From: Marinilabiliales bacterium
GTDB taxonomy: Bacteria; Bacteroidota; Bacteroidia; Bacteroidales; BM523
Length of the DNA: 16,005 nt
Direction: 5' to 3'
Assembly: GCA_002869425.1 (NCBI GenBank)
Contig: PKSZ01000267.1
Location: 1-16,005, forward strand
Every line of letters begins with the position of its first letter. The stretch's first letter is position 1. Position numbers and translations under genes: made by a program. Positions 12,001 through 15,331 of this stretch are shown in pieces. The notes below the pieces were generated by a model. That model saw only the letters and a list, made by a program, of their open reading frames with translations. It did no database searches and was not told the DNA's origin.

Positions 12001-13784
12001 GTTGGCGTGTAGATAGCATTAAGATCTAATTCATCCGGTGAGAATGATCCATTTCCGTTGGACCATTGTCCGCCTGTAGCTACAGTTATTGTGCCAGCAA
12101 GTTGCACGTCAGGGTTGTTTTCCCCAATTGTTTGATCATCACCGGCAAATACATCAGGAGCTGGAGTAAAGGTAACCGTAATACTATCTGTTTGTGGACT
12201 ACACATACCTGTAGATGTTAGCCAGAATTTAATAGAGCCGGTTACATCTGTAAGGCTGGGAATATAGTCTACAGAAAGAGAAGATGGATCCGGATCAAAT
12301 GAACCAGTTCCGTTGGTTGTCCAAATACCTGTAGTAGCACCACCGCCAATTGCACCATTAAGATGAACAGTATCATTTGCGCAAACGATTTGGTTAGCCC
12401 CAGCATCTACGGTTATTTCTGCAACAAATTCTGAAAAATAGCCATATCTGCAACCAGAGCTTGATCCTCCATTGATAATACCCATTGAGAAAACATCACT
12501 GGTGTTGGTTATTAAATGTGCTTGATTGTCAGGTATTTCTGTTCCGTCAAATTGAATAATAGCAGAAACCCATTCGTTATTGGTTCCTGCCACAGCATTA
12601 AAAGCAGTGGGGTCAATTGTAGCTGTACCGGGTCCGGTAATTACAAAATCCGATTGATGTCCATTTTTTACCAGAAGTGTGAGGAAAAACTCTTCTGTAG
12701 ATGATCGAACAAAACTAACCTGTTCCGATCCAGCACAATTCAGAGGAGGTAGTAATGCAACACCTTCTTCGCAGCCAAATCCTGTAACATGAGTAAGATA
12801 TACAGGCTTACTTGCTTCAACATAAAGTGTGGGGTTGTCAACGTCAATTCGGTAAGTTTGGCCTGCAAATAAAGTTGTTAATTCTGTAGTACTACCATCC
12901 GTGTAAATTTTAGTATTGTTTTGTATTGCTGTTACGAAAACACTTTCGTCACCATTGGGCTCATTTAATTGCCCTTTTACCGCAATATATTCTTTACCAA
13001 CAATTTCAACCGGAACAATTTGGTCACCCATAAGATCATAACAACCACCAGAAGGATTATGGCATGAGTCATCTTTCCATGAAACACCAACTGGCTTGTC
13101 TGATAAAACCACCGCCCCAGTAGGGTGTGTGGAAGGATCTGTATAATTGGCTCCGGTCCATCCGCAGGAGTACGTTTGTCCCCTGTCCAGTGTTATAGTA
13201 AAAGGTTCCAGCGCATTATGTCCATCTACATCATGCCTGGTATATATCATTATGGTTGTGTTATCTTCAGTAGCAACAATATCAAATGATGCATAAGCTG
13301 GGTTGGTGGCAAATGTATGGTTATAGAAACCGCTATAATTGTTCATGGGAATATAGAATTCAGTTCCCAGACCATTGGCTCCTTTTAAGGCATAAATATC
13401 TGTATTGTTGGTGTTTGCAATTTCATAATAGACAGAAATATCTTCTGTTGAACTAACATGAAGACCTGTATTAAGAACTGCATCTGTTGGCTTGGTTTCA
13501 AGGTCATTAATGTAAGGCGTTAAATCTTCTCTATGAGAACTATTTGCTGTAATATTTATTGTAATAGGTGTTCCGCCATTAAAACCGGGATTTGCCGGTT
13601 GTTCGATGGTAACTACAGCATCCTGATCCATGCATGAAATCATGAGGTAAATGGGTTCTCCTCCGGGGCTGTTGTGGTCGTAGGTTATTTCAGGAGGTGC
13701 AAGCCAGAAATCTGTTCCAGTTTGACTGTATGAGAAAAAAGTGGTTGAAATAATGGCAATTGTTAGTATGATAAATTTTTTCAT
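1..13784 (-). CDS. Giant secreted multi-domain repeat protein (IgGFc-binding-type N-terminus, 44 Ig/PKD-like repeats, PKD domains), 3' end outside window
   Basis: The frame opens at the ATG at 13784-13782 and stays open to position 1: 4594 codons plus two bases, roughly 470 kDa so far. The start is chosen because a signal peptide follows at once (MKKFIILTIAIISTTFF, then SYSQ and TGTDFW). Domain order: signal peptide 1-21; IgGFc-binding-type domain about 22-459; 44 repeats about 461-4346; three PKD domains about 4347-4594. The Trp of every repeat lies in one frame, as do the start and the last PKD domain, so there is no frameshift. Secreted Bacteroidota proteins of this build are commonly exported by the type IX system and tethered to the cell surface; the C-terminal sorting domain that would prove this is off the left edge. 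The role is inferred to be adhesion or matrix formation. Upstream lies an SpmAB-type gene, 184 bases away on the same strand; a separate promoter is likely. The start has no clear Shine-Dalgarno sequence. Confidence 0.96.
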   Translation of the reverse strand, partial: MKKFIILTIAIISTTFFSYSQTGTDFWLAPPEITYDHNSPGGEPIYLMISCMDQDAVVTIEQPANPGFNGGTPITINITANSSHREDLTPYINDLETKPTDAVLNTGLHVSSTEDISVYYEIANTNNTDIYALKGANGLGTEFYIPMNNYSGFYNHTFATNPAYASFDIVATEDNTTIMIYTRHDVDGHNALEPFTITLDRGQTYSCGWTGANYTDPSTHPTGAVVLSDKPVGVSWKDDSCHNPSGGCYDLMGDQIVPVEIVGKEYIAVKGQLNEPNGDESVFVTAIQNNTKIYTDGSTTELTTLFAGQTYRIDVDNPTLYVEASKPVYLTHVTGFGCEEGVALLPPLNCAGSEQVSFVRSSTEEFFLTLLVKNGHQSDFVITGPGTATIDPTAFNAVAGTNNEWVSAIIQFDGTEIPDNQAHLITNTSDVFSMGIINGGSSSGCRYGYFSEFVAEITVDAGANQIVCANDTVHLNGAIGGGATTGIWTTNGTGSFDPDPSSLSVDYIPSLTDVTGSIKFWLTSTGMCSPQTDSITVTFTPAPDVFAGDDQTIGENNPDVQLAGTITVATGGQWSNGNGSFSPDELDLNAIYTPTAAELSAGSFTLILTSTGNGICYAETDEILVNVDPAPGVSAGADQTLCANNPDATLSGTITNASGGIWSGGSGIYNPNNTALNIIYTPTAAEITSGSVTLTLTTTGNGANNPESSDVTIFFTNTPTANTGTDQTACANNADISLNGSVTVATGGQWIGGFGTFNPNRNTLNAVYTPTAAEIASGGISLTLETTGNGTCLAVQDNINIGFNLAPSVNAGADQSVCSNNATTSLTGTITDGASMGIWSGWAGTFSPSNTDLNATYTPTAAEISTGSVSLTLTSTDNGNCLAENDVTDISFTAAPVVSAGSDKTVCGNNSDVVLNGSVTIASGGQWTGGNGIFNPSQNALNAIYSPTAAEIASGTVNLVLTSTGNGNCNAESSSLSINITPIPTADAGDNQTVCANNPEVSLDGSVTIATGGQWSGGLGNFNPSPNDLNAVYTPTATEIANGTVSLTLTTIGNGDCNPVSDQMTVTITPAPTIDAGPNQTVCANNADVTLAASYTLASGIQWSGGLGSFNPLSTDPLAVYTPTAAEIASGAMKLYATTTGNGTCLAVIDSMNITFTNAPTANAGTDVSVCGNNAELNLNGQVTVASGGIWSGGTGTFSPNNTNLSASYTPSATEIANGVANLTLTTTGNGTCNAVSNDIVITITAPPTVNAGTDQTLCANNATATLNGSVSVATGGQWSGGSGTFSPNSTSLAADYTPSASEITNGSVTLTLTSTGNGGCLAVSEDVILNFSSAPIVDAGLDVTVGGNNSTASLSGSVTVASGGVWSGGTGTYDPNASSLSINYTPSPSEVSAGNTMLYLTSTGNGTCNAVIDSVNVIIEPAPIVEAGNDITACENNPNFYLNGSISNAGGGIWTGGTGSFIPGNTDLNAEYIPTPAEISSGQLKLYLTSTGNGSNTAVTDSLSITFNSAPSAYAGNDQNVCSNNADIVLTGSVTLASGGTWSGGLGVFNPSANNLTTQYSPTQTEINTGSVKLILTTTGNGSCLAVSDTMQVIFDSSPTVEAGPNQTLCANNSVASLNGSVTIATGGIWSGGLGSFSPSNSSLNASYTPHPLEITNGSVTLKLTSTGNGDCNPVTDSLTLFFTPAPTINAGADISACENNNTVTLSGSVNGASGIIWSGGTGTYNPDNTSQITTYTPSSTELANGSATLTITSTGNGTCNAVNDQMTITFTPSPNVQAGSDQIVCGNNASTTLSGTISGAVGGQWSGGSGIFSPSSTDLNASYTPSASEISNGTITLTLTSTGNGNCIAETDQIAITITETPTVEAGPNQIVCANNSNVALGASYTVASGGYWHGGTGTYNPVNTDPNAIYSPSASELAAGSAKLYFTTSGNGTCLAVTDSVFLTITPPPIVDAGEDLSACMNNPTVVLSGNVTNATGGQWTGGAGVFNPNNTTLNASYTPTSGELASGSVILTLTSIGNGNCNAVSDNIIITYNSAPSVNAGSDQVICSNNADIQLNGIVAQASGGSWTGGLGIFTPDNNTLNTIYTPTAGEIAAGSLSLILTSTGNGNCLAVADTMDISFTEAPTAFAGSDLFSCANNSSVALNASVTVATGGVWSGGLGTYSPDPTSLTTSYIPSALEIANGVANLVLTTTGNGNCSPVTDNISVTITPAPIVDAGDNQSLCANNATITLNGNITGASGGIWSGGSGIFNPGNTSLNTTYTPTPTEIANGSITLTLSSTGNGDCLSVSDDVTITFTNAPTASAGNDITLCSNNADVDLSGVITLATGAIWSGGTGTYSPDNTSLNTTYTPSAQELTQGWANLTLTTTGNGNCSAVSDNILVSFTSAPSVDAGTDQSVCANNAELSLTGNVSVASGGTWSSSGSGSFAPSNTSLITHYIPSATDISNGQVVLTLSSTGNGNCIAENDQMTAIFTASPQVNAGSDQTVCPDNLNIQLNGSISGGTNTGIWNTTGSGSFIPSAIALNATYVASSADSSNQGALLYLTSTNNGTCLPVYDSMQVNIFPAGTADAGSNITLCSNNGTVSLNGNVGGGASGGQWLTSGSGTFSPNNTNLNANYIPSAYDTSNGSVTLTLQANSCNTAEDQITVTYTTAPYINAGDDIFVCLNNPDAQLNGQVTIASGGIWSGGNGNFTSGNTDLNAIYTPSASEISSGYAQLILTSTGNGDCIEVKDTVDIYITPPPTVNAGPNLSVCANNAEINLNGSVSGGSTTGQWSTSGTGSFSPDASSLNAIYIPSNGDITDGSVTLTLTSTNNNGCSPVDDNLLVSFTPAPTANAGADVTACSNNVLVPLNGAITVVSGGIWSSSGSGSFVPGNTSLSATYIPSLQDTALGEVTLTLTTTGNGNCVAESDEMVITMTDAPNVNAGNDIITCVDDLEVSLYGSVSGATTTGIWTTTGNGTFLPNNTSLITNYQASSLDSIQGNVTFYLTSTNNGNCIEVTDTLQLNISPAGVANAGIDQTVCANNPQVALNGFITGGASEGIWTTSGSGTFIPNNTTLNASYQPSAVDTSLGSVTLTLAATNSCNSAEDNMQVSFSPAPAAHAGSDITVCGNNANVNLSGSVEIASGGSWSSSGTGTFVPNNTSLSPAYIPSNADLDNGSVIITLSTTGNGNCISESDNLQLNISPAPQVFPGPDQTVCEGSTMTQLMGLISGSTITGEWTTSGTGTFIPGNTVLNAYYEFSAADSAAGFVDLTLTSTNNGNCNAVSDNLNITFGDAPFVYAGTDQTICGNSLQANLNGIVSGGSSTGQWSTQGSGYFYPSNTSLSPTYYFSTADSISGHVQLILQSTNNGTCQAGKDTVLIFVEPVPQIEAGLNQTVCETDSVVLNASLIHVTGMHWSTSGSGFFSSNSSTNSVYYPSLSDVIYGEIYIYAQSTGSASCNAVTDSLKISFQPVGLVEAGPDQSVCKNNPVVSLNGQISDGASQGIWTSTGSGIFSPNATVLDASYTPSPTDTTQDNIVLTLTATNSCNYVADSMVITFTEPPTVNAGLDVTVCANNSDVNLNGNISIASGGIWSSSGDGVFIPSTTSLNTVYTPGNNDIDNGSAYLYLTSLGNGNCNAVTDVVHITITDAPIANAGPDQQVCSTSTMTQLIGSVSGNTSTGAWSTLGSGTFAPNNTNLGAYYQFSSADVTSGNVEIVLTTTNNGLCYAVTDTVNINFGSTVYAYAGEDLQVCADDMQADLNGTVSGGSTTGIWSTSGTGEFIPNNETIDATYQFSNIDSLLGSVELVLTSTNNGGCIAGTDTAILSIEQVPLLDAGSNRVVCANETDIQITADYQNASGLEWSTSGDGYFEPNNHATTITYVFGIQDLNNGDVFLYVETEGNDACGAVIDTVKVSMIPEGYVNAGNDIEICSNNTEIQLSGNLLGGASQGIWTSTGNGSFIPDANTLNAKYIPSSQDTSNGELTLILTATNSCNLALDSLIISFTPAPTIFAGNDQTVCANNNTLTLEGEVTIASGALWSTSGDGQFSPGGASLNTYFTPGSIDLENGETEIYLTSTGNGTCIPVVDTLNVTITPSPIVNAGPDQVVCSSSASTELIGSVSGGSSTGIWTITYGSGSIVSTTSPQTEYIFGTNDTINGYVNLVLSSTENGNCLAESDAITITFGDTPFVYAGEDQTICANNNALLEATISGGSTTGQWSSSGTGVFTPDNEDLNANYIPSSADSIYGVVELVLFSTNNGDCQMGTDTVIISIDPIPVVSSGGPYYACSINDSVYLECNIENAAEAFWSTNGSGHFVPDEYELDAIYMPGANDSLLSNIDIWLTSLATDACAPVSDSTTIEKITPLIPDFSYSATCIGDIITFTDQSEVIEGNIISWEWDFGNGNTSNAPTAGFTYNSTGNYDVSLTVESSLGCSFEVTKNIEVVPYPVASFSYNSVCYLDSVSFMDESTITTGSINSWTWVYGDGDTSYVQNPNHLYNINGNYNVLLSVTSNAGCSSAISQTISVYNGPESDFEFEYDCSDHSVSFTDASSSTNLAITEWNWTFGDGSTSTDQNPIHVYDSIGDYSVMLISGNSENCADTSTAIVSVGY
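3..746 (-). other. Three tandem PKD domains of the giant protein
   Basis: Three domains of 82 residues follow the array. Their core motifs are WEWDFGNGNTS (W at 642-644), WTWVYGDGDTS (W at 396-398) and WNWTFGDGSTS (W at 150-152), spaced exactly 246 bp apart. Each continues to a Gly-Asn/Asp-Tyr-x-Val strand (GNYDVSLTV, GNYNVLLSV, GDYSVMLIS) and has two Cys. The first has Asn where GDG is usual. PKD domains are beta-sandwich modules of extracellular proteins that act as spacers or binding modules. More may follow beyond position 1. Confidence 0.92.
747..2060 (-). repeat. Five-unit super-repeat, block 3 (R40-R44)
   Basis: Order A-B-C-D-E in register with block 2 (1338 bp offset). A (R40) has GGASQGIW and NSCN. 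D (R43) is preceded by FGDTPFVYAG and ends CQMGTD. E (R44) is preceded by IDPIPVVSSG, has core AFWSTNG and carries a third Cys at unit position 18. R44 joins directly to the first PKD domain. Confidence 0.8.
2061..3398 (-). repeat. Five-unit super-repeat, block 2 (R35-R39)
   Basis: Order A-B-C-D-E in register with block 1 (1332 bp offset). A (R35) has DGASQGIW and NSCN. C (R37) has TMTQL after the first Cys. D (R38) ends CIAGTD. E (R39) is preceded by IEQVPLLDAG and has the core LEWSTSG. Confidence 0.8.
3399..4730 (-). repeat. Five-unit super-repeat, block 1 (R30-R34)
   Basis: Order A-B-C-D-E. A (R30) has GGASEGIW and NSCN. B (R31) is the short 86-87 aa unit. C (R32) has a TMTQL segment after the first Cys. 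D (R33) is preceded by FGDAPFVYAG and ends CQAGKD. E (R34) is preceded by VEPVPQIEAG and has the odd core GMHWSTSG. Confidence 0.8.
4731..6062 (-). repeat. Five-unit super-repeat, block 0 (R25-R29), partly diverged
   Basis: R25 is a clear type-A unit: linker with P-A-G in place of PAP, GGASGGQW, and NSCN at the second Cys. It sits 1332 bp before the next type-A unit (R30). R28 and R29 do not match positions D and E of later blocks. They instead closely match R23 and R24, 1332 bp upstream. Confidence 0.65.
6063..6599 (-). repeat. R23-R24: upstream partial copy of the five-unit period
   Basis: R23 matches R28 (WSSSGSGSF, NTSL, YIPS, LTL, GNGNC, AE, VNAG) and R24 matches R29 (TGIW, ASS, DS, TSTNNG, then P-A-G). 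Each pair is 1332 bp apart. This is where the array changes from exact 88-residue units to the variable 86-90 residue units. Confidence 0.65.
7392..9767 (-). repeat. Nine-unit super-repeat, copy 2 (R11-R19)
   Basis: Units R11-R19 (2376 bp) repeat the features of copy 1 at the same offsets. R11 has Gly for its first Cys (TVGGNN) and R12 has Asn for its second (GNGSNT). R17 carries ASYT, NTDP and KLYFTT before GNGTCLAV. R18 begins DLSAC and ends CNAVS. I did not see the ASYT plus KLY combination in any other unit. Confidence 0.72.
9768..12146 (-). repeat. Nine-unit super-repeat, copy 1 (R2-R10)
   Basis: Units R2-R10 (2379 bp) match R11-R19 in register. The first Cys of R2 is replaced by Gly (TIGENN), and the second Cys of R3 by Asn (GNGANN). 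R8 carries ASYT, STDP and KLYATT before GNGTCLAV. R9 begins DVSVC and ends CNAVS. R5 has one extra residue (DGASMGIW), which accounts for the 3 bp difference from copy 2. Confidence 0.72.
12405..13721 (-). other. IgGFc-binding-protein-type N-terminal domain of the giant protein
   Basis: Residues about 22-459 have the hallmarks of the IgGFc-binding N-terminal family, known from vertebrate FcGBP and many bacterial surface proteins. Visible marks are GTDFWLAPPE at the start, GTEFYIPMNN, the central IVATEDNTT (169-177), LDRGQTYSC, VVLSDKPVGVSW, a Cys pair in CHNPSGGCYD (241 and 248), then DQIVPVEIVGKEY and a later ALLPPLNCAG segment. In bacteria this domain typically caps the N-terminus of long repeat proteins. 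Its ligand here is unknown; the family name reflects the human protein and does not show that IgG is bound. Family assignment is from motif recognition, not from a profile search. Confidence 0.8.
13719..13784 (-). other. Signal peptide of the giant protein
   Basis: Residues 1-21 show two Lys after Met, a hydrophobic stretch (FIILTIAIISTTFF), then SYSQ just before TGTDFW. Cleavage after S20 or Q21 fits the usual Bacteroidota Sec-signal pattern. There is no lipobox Cys, so a lipoprotein is unlikely. The exact cleavage site is inferred. Confidence 0.85.
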
Positions 13785-13968
13785 ATCAAGAAATATTTGT
13801 CGTTCAAAAGCGTTTTATTTAGGGTCATAGAAGGTTTGTTTTACCAAACTACTCTTTTCTACGTACTATGCATGAAAATGTTTCGTTTTGTTTAATTTGT
13901 AAGTACGCTGAAAATCAAGGCTTTGTAGTAGGTGATTTAAATATAAGGATATGAGAGCCAAATGAAGC
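13785..13968. other. Gap between the spmA/spmB-like gene and the giant gene; no defined element seen
   Basis: This 184-base AT-rich gap must hold the 5' leader of the giant gene and probably its promoter. I see no hairpin followed by a T run for the upstream gene and no exact Bacteroidota TAnnTTTG box with a matching upstream TTG. The sequence TAGTTTG (minus strand, near 13845-13851) is one base off in spacing. A 5 bp inverted repeat (GTTTG/CAAAC) near 13833-13850 is too weak to call. Confidence 0.5.
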
Positions 13969-15249
13969 TTAGTGGAAGAAAAGGTATGCGATAAAAATTG
14001 CAGCAATAATTCCTGCAAAATCTGCAATTAAACCTGCAGTTACCGTATATCTGGTTTTTTTGATATTAACAGCACCGTAATAAACAGCTATTGTATAAAA
14101 GGTTGTTTCCGTTGATCCCTGAAATGTAGCAGCAAGTTTTGCAACAAAAGAATCGGGGCCAAAGGTTGACATTGTTTCAACCATCATTCCACGAGCGCCG
14201 CTTCCACTAAGGGGTTTCATAATGGCAGTAGGTAGAGCATCAACAAAGTCGGTATTGAAGCCGATGAGGTTAACCAGGCTTTTTATGCCTCCAATTAATA
14301 ACTCCATTGCACCCGATGCTCTGAAAATTCCAATTGCAACGAGCATTGCAACAAGATAGGGGATTATTTGAATTGCAATTTTAAAACCATCTTTGGCGCC
14401 TTCGATAAATGTCTCATAGAGATTAATATTTTTTCGAATACCAAGAAACAGGAAGAAAATAATAATGGCAAAAAGAATAAAATTACCAGCAAGACTTGAA
14501 ACCATGCTTATTTTTTCCGGATCCAGGTTTGTAATGTATAAGATTGTTCCGGCAACGAATAGGCTTATTCCTCCAAGATATGCCAGTACAACTTTATTTA
14601 GCAGATTTATTTTCTGTCTGATTGCAACAGTAACCAGTCCAATAATGGTTGCAAAATATGTTGCCAAAAGAATGGGAACAAATACATCTGCCGGATTTTC
14701 TGCACCAGCTGCAGCGCGTAAGGCTAAAACTGAAATCGGAACAATTGTAAGTCCCGAAGTATTTAGAACCAGAAACATGATCTGGGCATTGGATGCTGTA
14801 TCCTTTTTATTGTTAAAGCTTTGAAGTTCATTCATCGCTTTTAGTCCCAATGGAGTAGCTGCATTATCTAATCCCAACATATTGGCAGCAAAGTTCATTA
14901 CCATTGAACCCATTGCAGGATGATTGTCGGGGATTTCCGGAAATAGTTTTTTAAAAAATGGAGAAAATGCTCTGGAAAATAAGTTAATTGCACCACCTCT
15001 TTCCCCAATTTTCATAATTCCCAGCCAGAGAGTCATGATACCAATTAGATAAATTGATATTGTAACACTGGTTTCAGCCATATCAAAGATGCTTTGAATG
15101 ATCTTGCTAAAAACTTCAGCATCAGCTTTATCAAATATAATTCCCAGACTATCAGCGAAAAAATCACGGAAATAAAAACCAATCAATCTGAACAAAGCTA
15201 CCAGAAAGGCAATAATGAAAAACGCTATCCAGATATAATTGAGTGCCAT
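13969..15249 (-). CDS. Fused SpmA-SpmB-type membrane protein (nucleoside-recognition/gate domains)
   Basis: This 426-residue polytopic membrane protein starts at the ATG at 15249 and ends with TAA. The N-terminal half (about 1-215) resembles spore maturation protein SpmA: hydrophobic helices at 5-25 and 62-80, IGERGG (81-86), and the signature NMLGLDNAATPLG (123-135). The C-terminal half (about 245-426) resembles SpmB: FIEGAKDGFK (281-290), MKPLSGSGARGMM (344-356), and FQGSTETTFYTIAVYYG (376-392). Both halves carry the gate fold shared with nucleoside transporters. In Bacillus, SpmA and SpmB are separate proteins needed for spore core dehydration. This organism is very unlikely to sporulate, so the role here is unknown; transport of a small solute is a guess. 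The UbiA-family gene ends 82 bases upstream on the same strand, so co-transcription is possible. The giant gene follows after 184 bases. Confidence 0.92.
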   Translation of the reverse strand: MALNYIWIAFFIIAFLVALFRLIGFYFRDFFADSLGIIFDKADAEVFSKIIQSIFDMAETSVTISIYLIGIMTLWLGIMKIGERGGAINLFSRAFSPFFKKLFPEIPDNHPAMGSMVMNFAANMLGLDNAATPLGLKAMNELQSFNNKKDTASNAQIMFLVLNTSGLTIVPISVLALRAAAGAENPADVFVPILLATYFATIIGLVTVAIRQKINLLNKVVLAYLGGISLFVAGTILYITNLDPEKISMVSSLAGNFILFAIIIFFLFLGIRKNINLYETFIEGAKDGFKIAIQIIPYLVAMLVAIGIFRASGAMELLIGGIKSLVNLIGFNTDFVDALPTAIMKPLSGSGARGMMVETMSTFGPDSFVAKLAATFQGSTETTFYTIAVYYGAVNIKKTRYTVTAGLIADFAGIIAAIFIAYLFFH

Positions 15250-15331
15250 TTATTAGAATTTATTGAACAAAGAAAAACAATATTCAATCCATAACAAAAT
15301 GATTATTTCAGATTACACACTGTTATACTCA
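15250..15331. other. Short gap between ubiA-like and spmAB-like genes
   Basis: This is 82 AT-rich bases with no clear Shine-Dalgarno sequence before the downstream ATG, as is common in Bacteroidota. A 6 bp inverted repeat (ATTGAA/TTCAAT, 15262-15267 and 15283-15288) encloses a T-rich loop on the minus strand. It is too weak to call a terminator. Confidence 0.5.

Larger units (their letters stand above)
747..12404 (-). repeat. Array of 44 in-frame Ig/PKD-like repeats (86-90 aa units)
   Basis: Each unit runs: AGxDQTVCANN, LNGxVTxASGG, W, SGGTGTFxP, LNAxYTPTAAEI, LTLTTTGNGxC, xxVxD, ITFTPAPTV. The conserved Trp (unit position 28 or 29) has forward-strand codons starting at 12321 (R1), 12063, 11799, 11535, 11268, then every 264 bases down to 6516 (R23), then 6246, 5976, 5718, 5451, 5184, 4914, 4644, 4383, 4113, 3843, 3579, 3312, 3051, 2781, 2511, 2244, 1974, 1713, 1443, 1176 and 909 (R44). 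Eighteen consecutive intervals (R5-R23) are exactly 264 bases; after R23 they vary from 258 to 270. Cys at unit positions about 8 and 70 are probably disulfide-bonded. Modules with this AGxDQTxC and YTPTAAEI pattern are widespread in large Bacteroidota surface proteins. DNA identity between units is low although the protein pattern is kept, so the expansion is not recent. Confidence 0.95.

Noticed and set aside
747..12404. CRISPR array or tandem satellite DNA as an explanation of the regular spacing
   Set aside because: The 264-base period is a protein period. DNA identity between units is low, there are no constant repeats with unique spacers, and the frame is coding throughout.
13785..13968. 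Promoter for the giant gene and terminator for the upstream gene
   Set aside because: The only TTTG box is mis-spaced from its TA and has no upstream TTG at the right distance. The 5 bp inverted repeat lacks a T run. There is not enough to call either.
15262..15288. Inverted repeat ATTGAA/TTCAAT between ubiA-like and spmAB-like genes
   Set aside because: The stem is only 6 bp, AT-rich, with a 15-base loop. This is expected by chance in such sequence.
14465..15294. Plus-strand frames at 14465-14824 and 15094-15294
   Set aside because: They are antisense to the well-supported SpmAB-type gene; no motif supports them.
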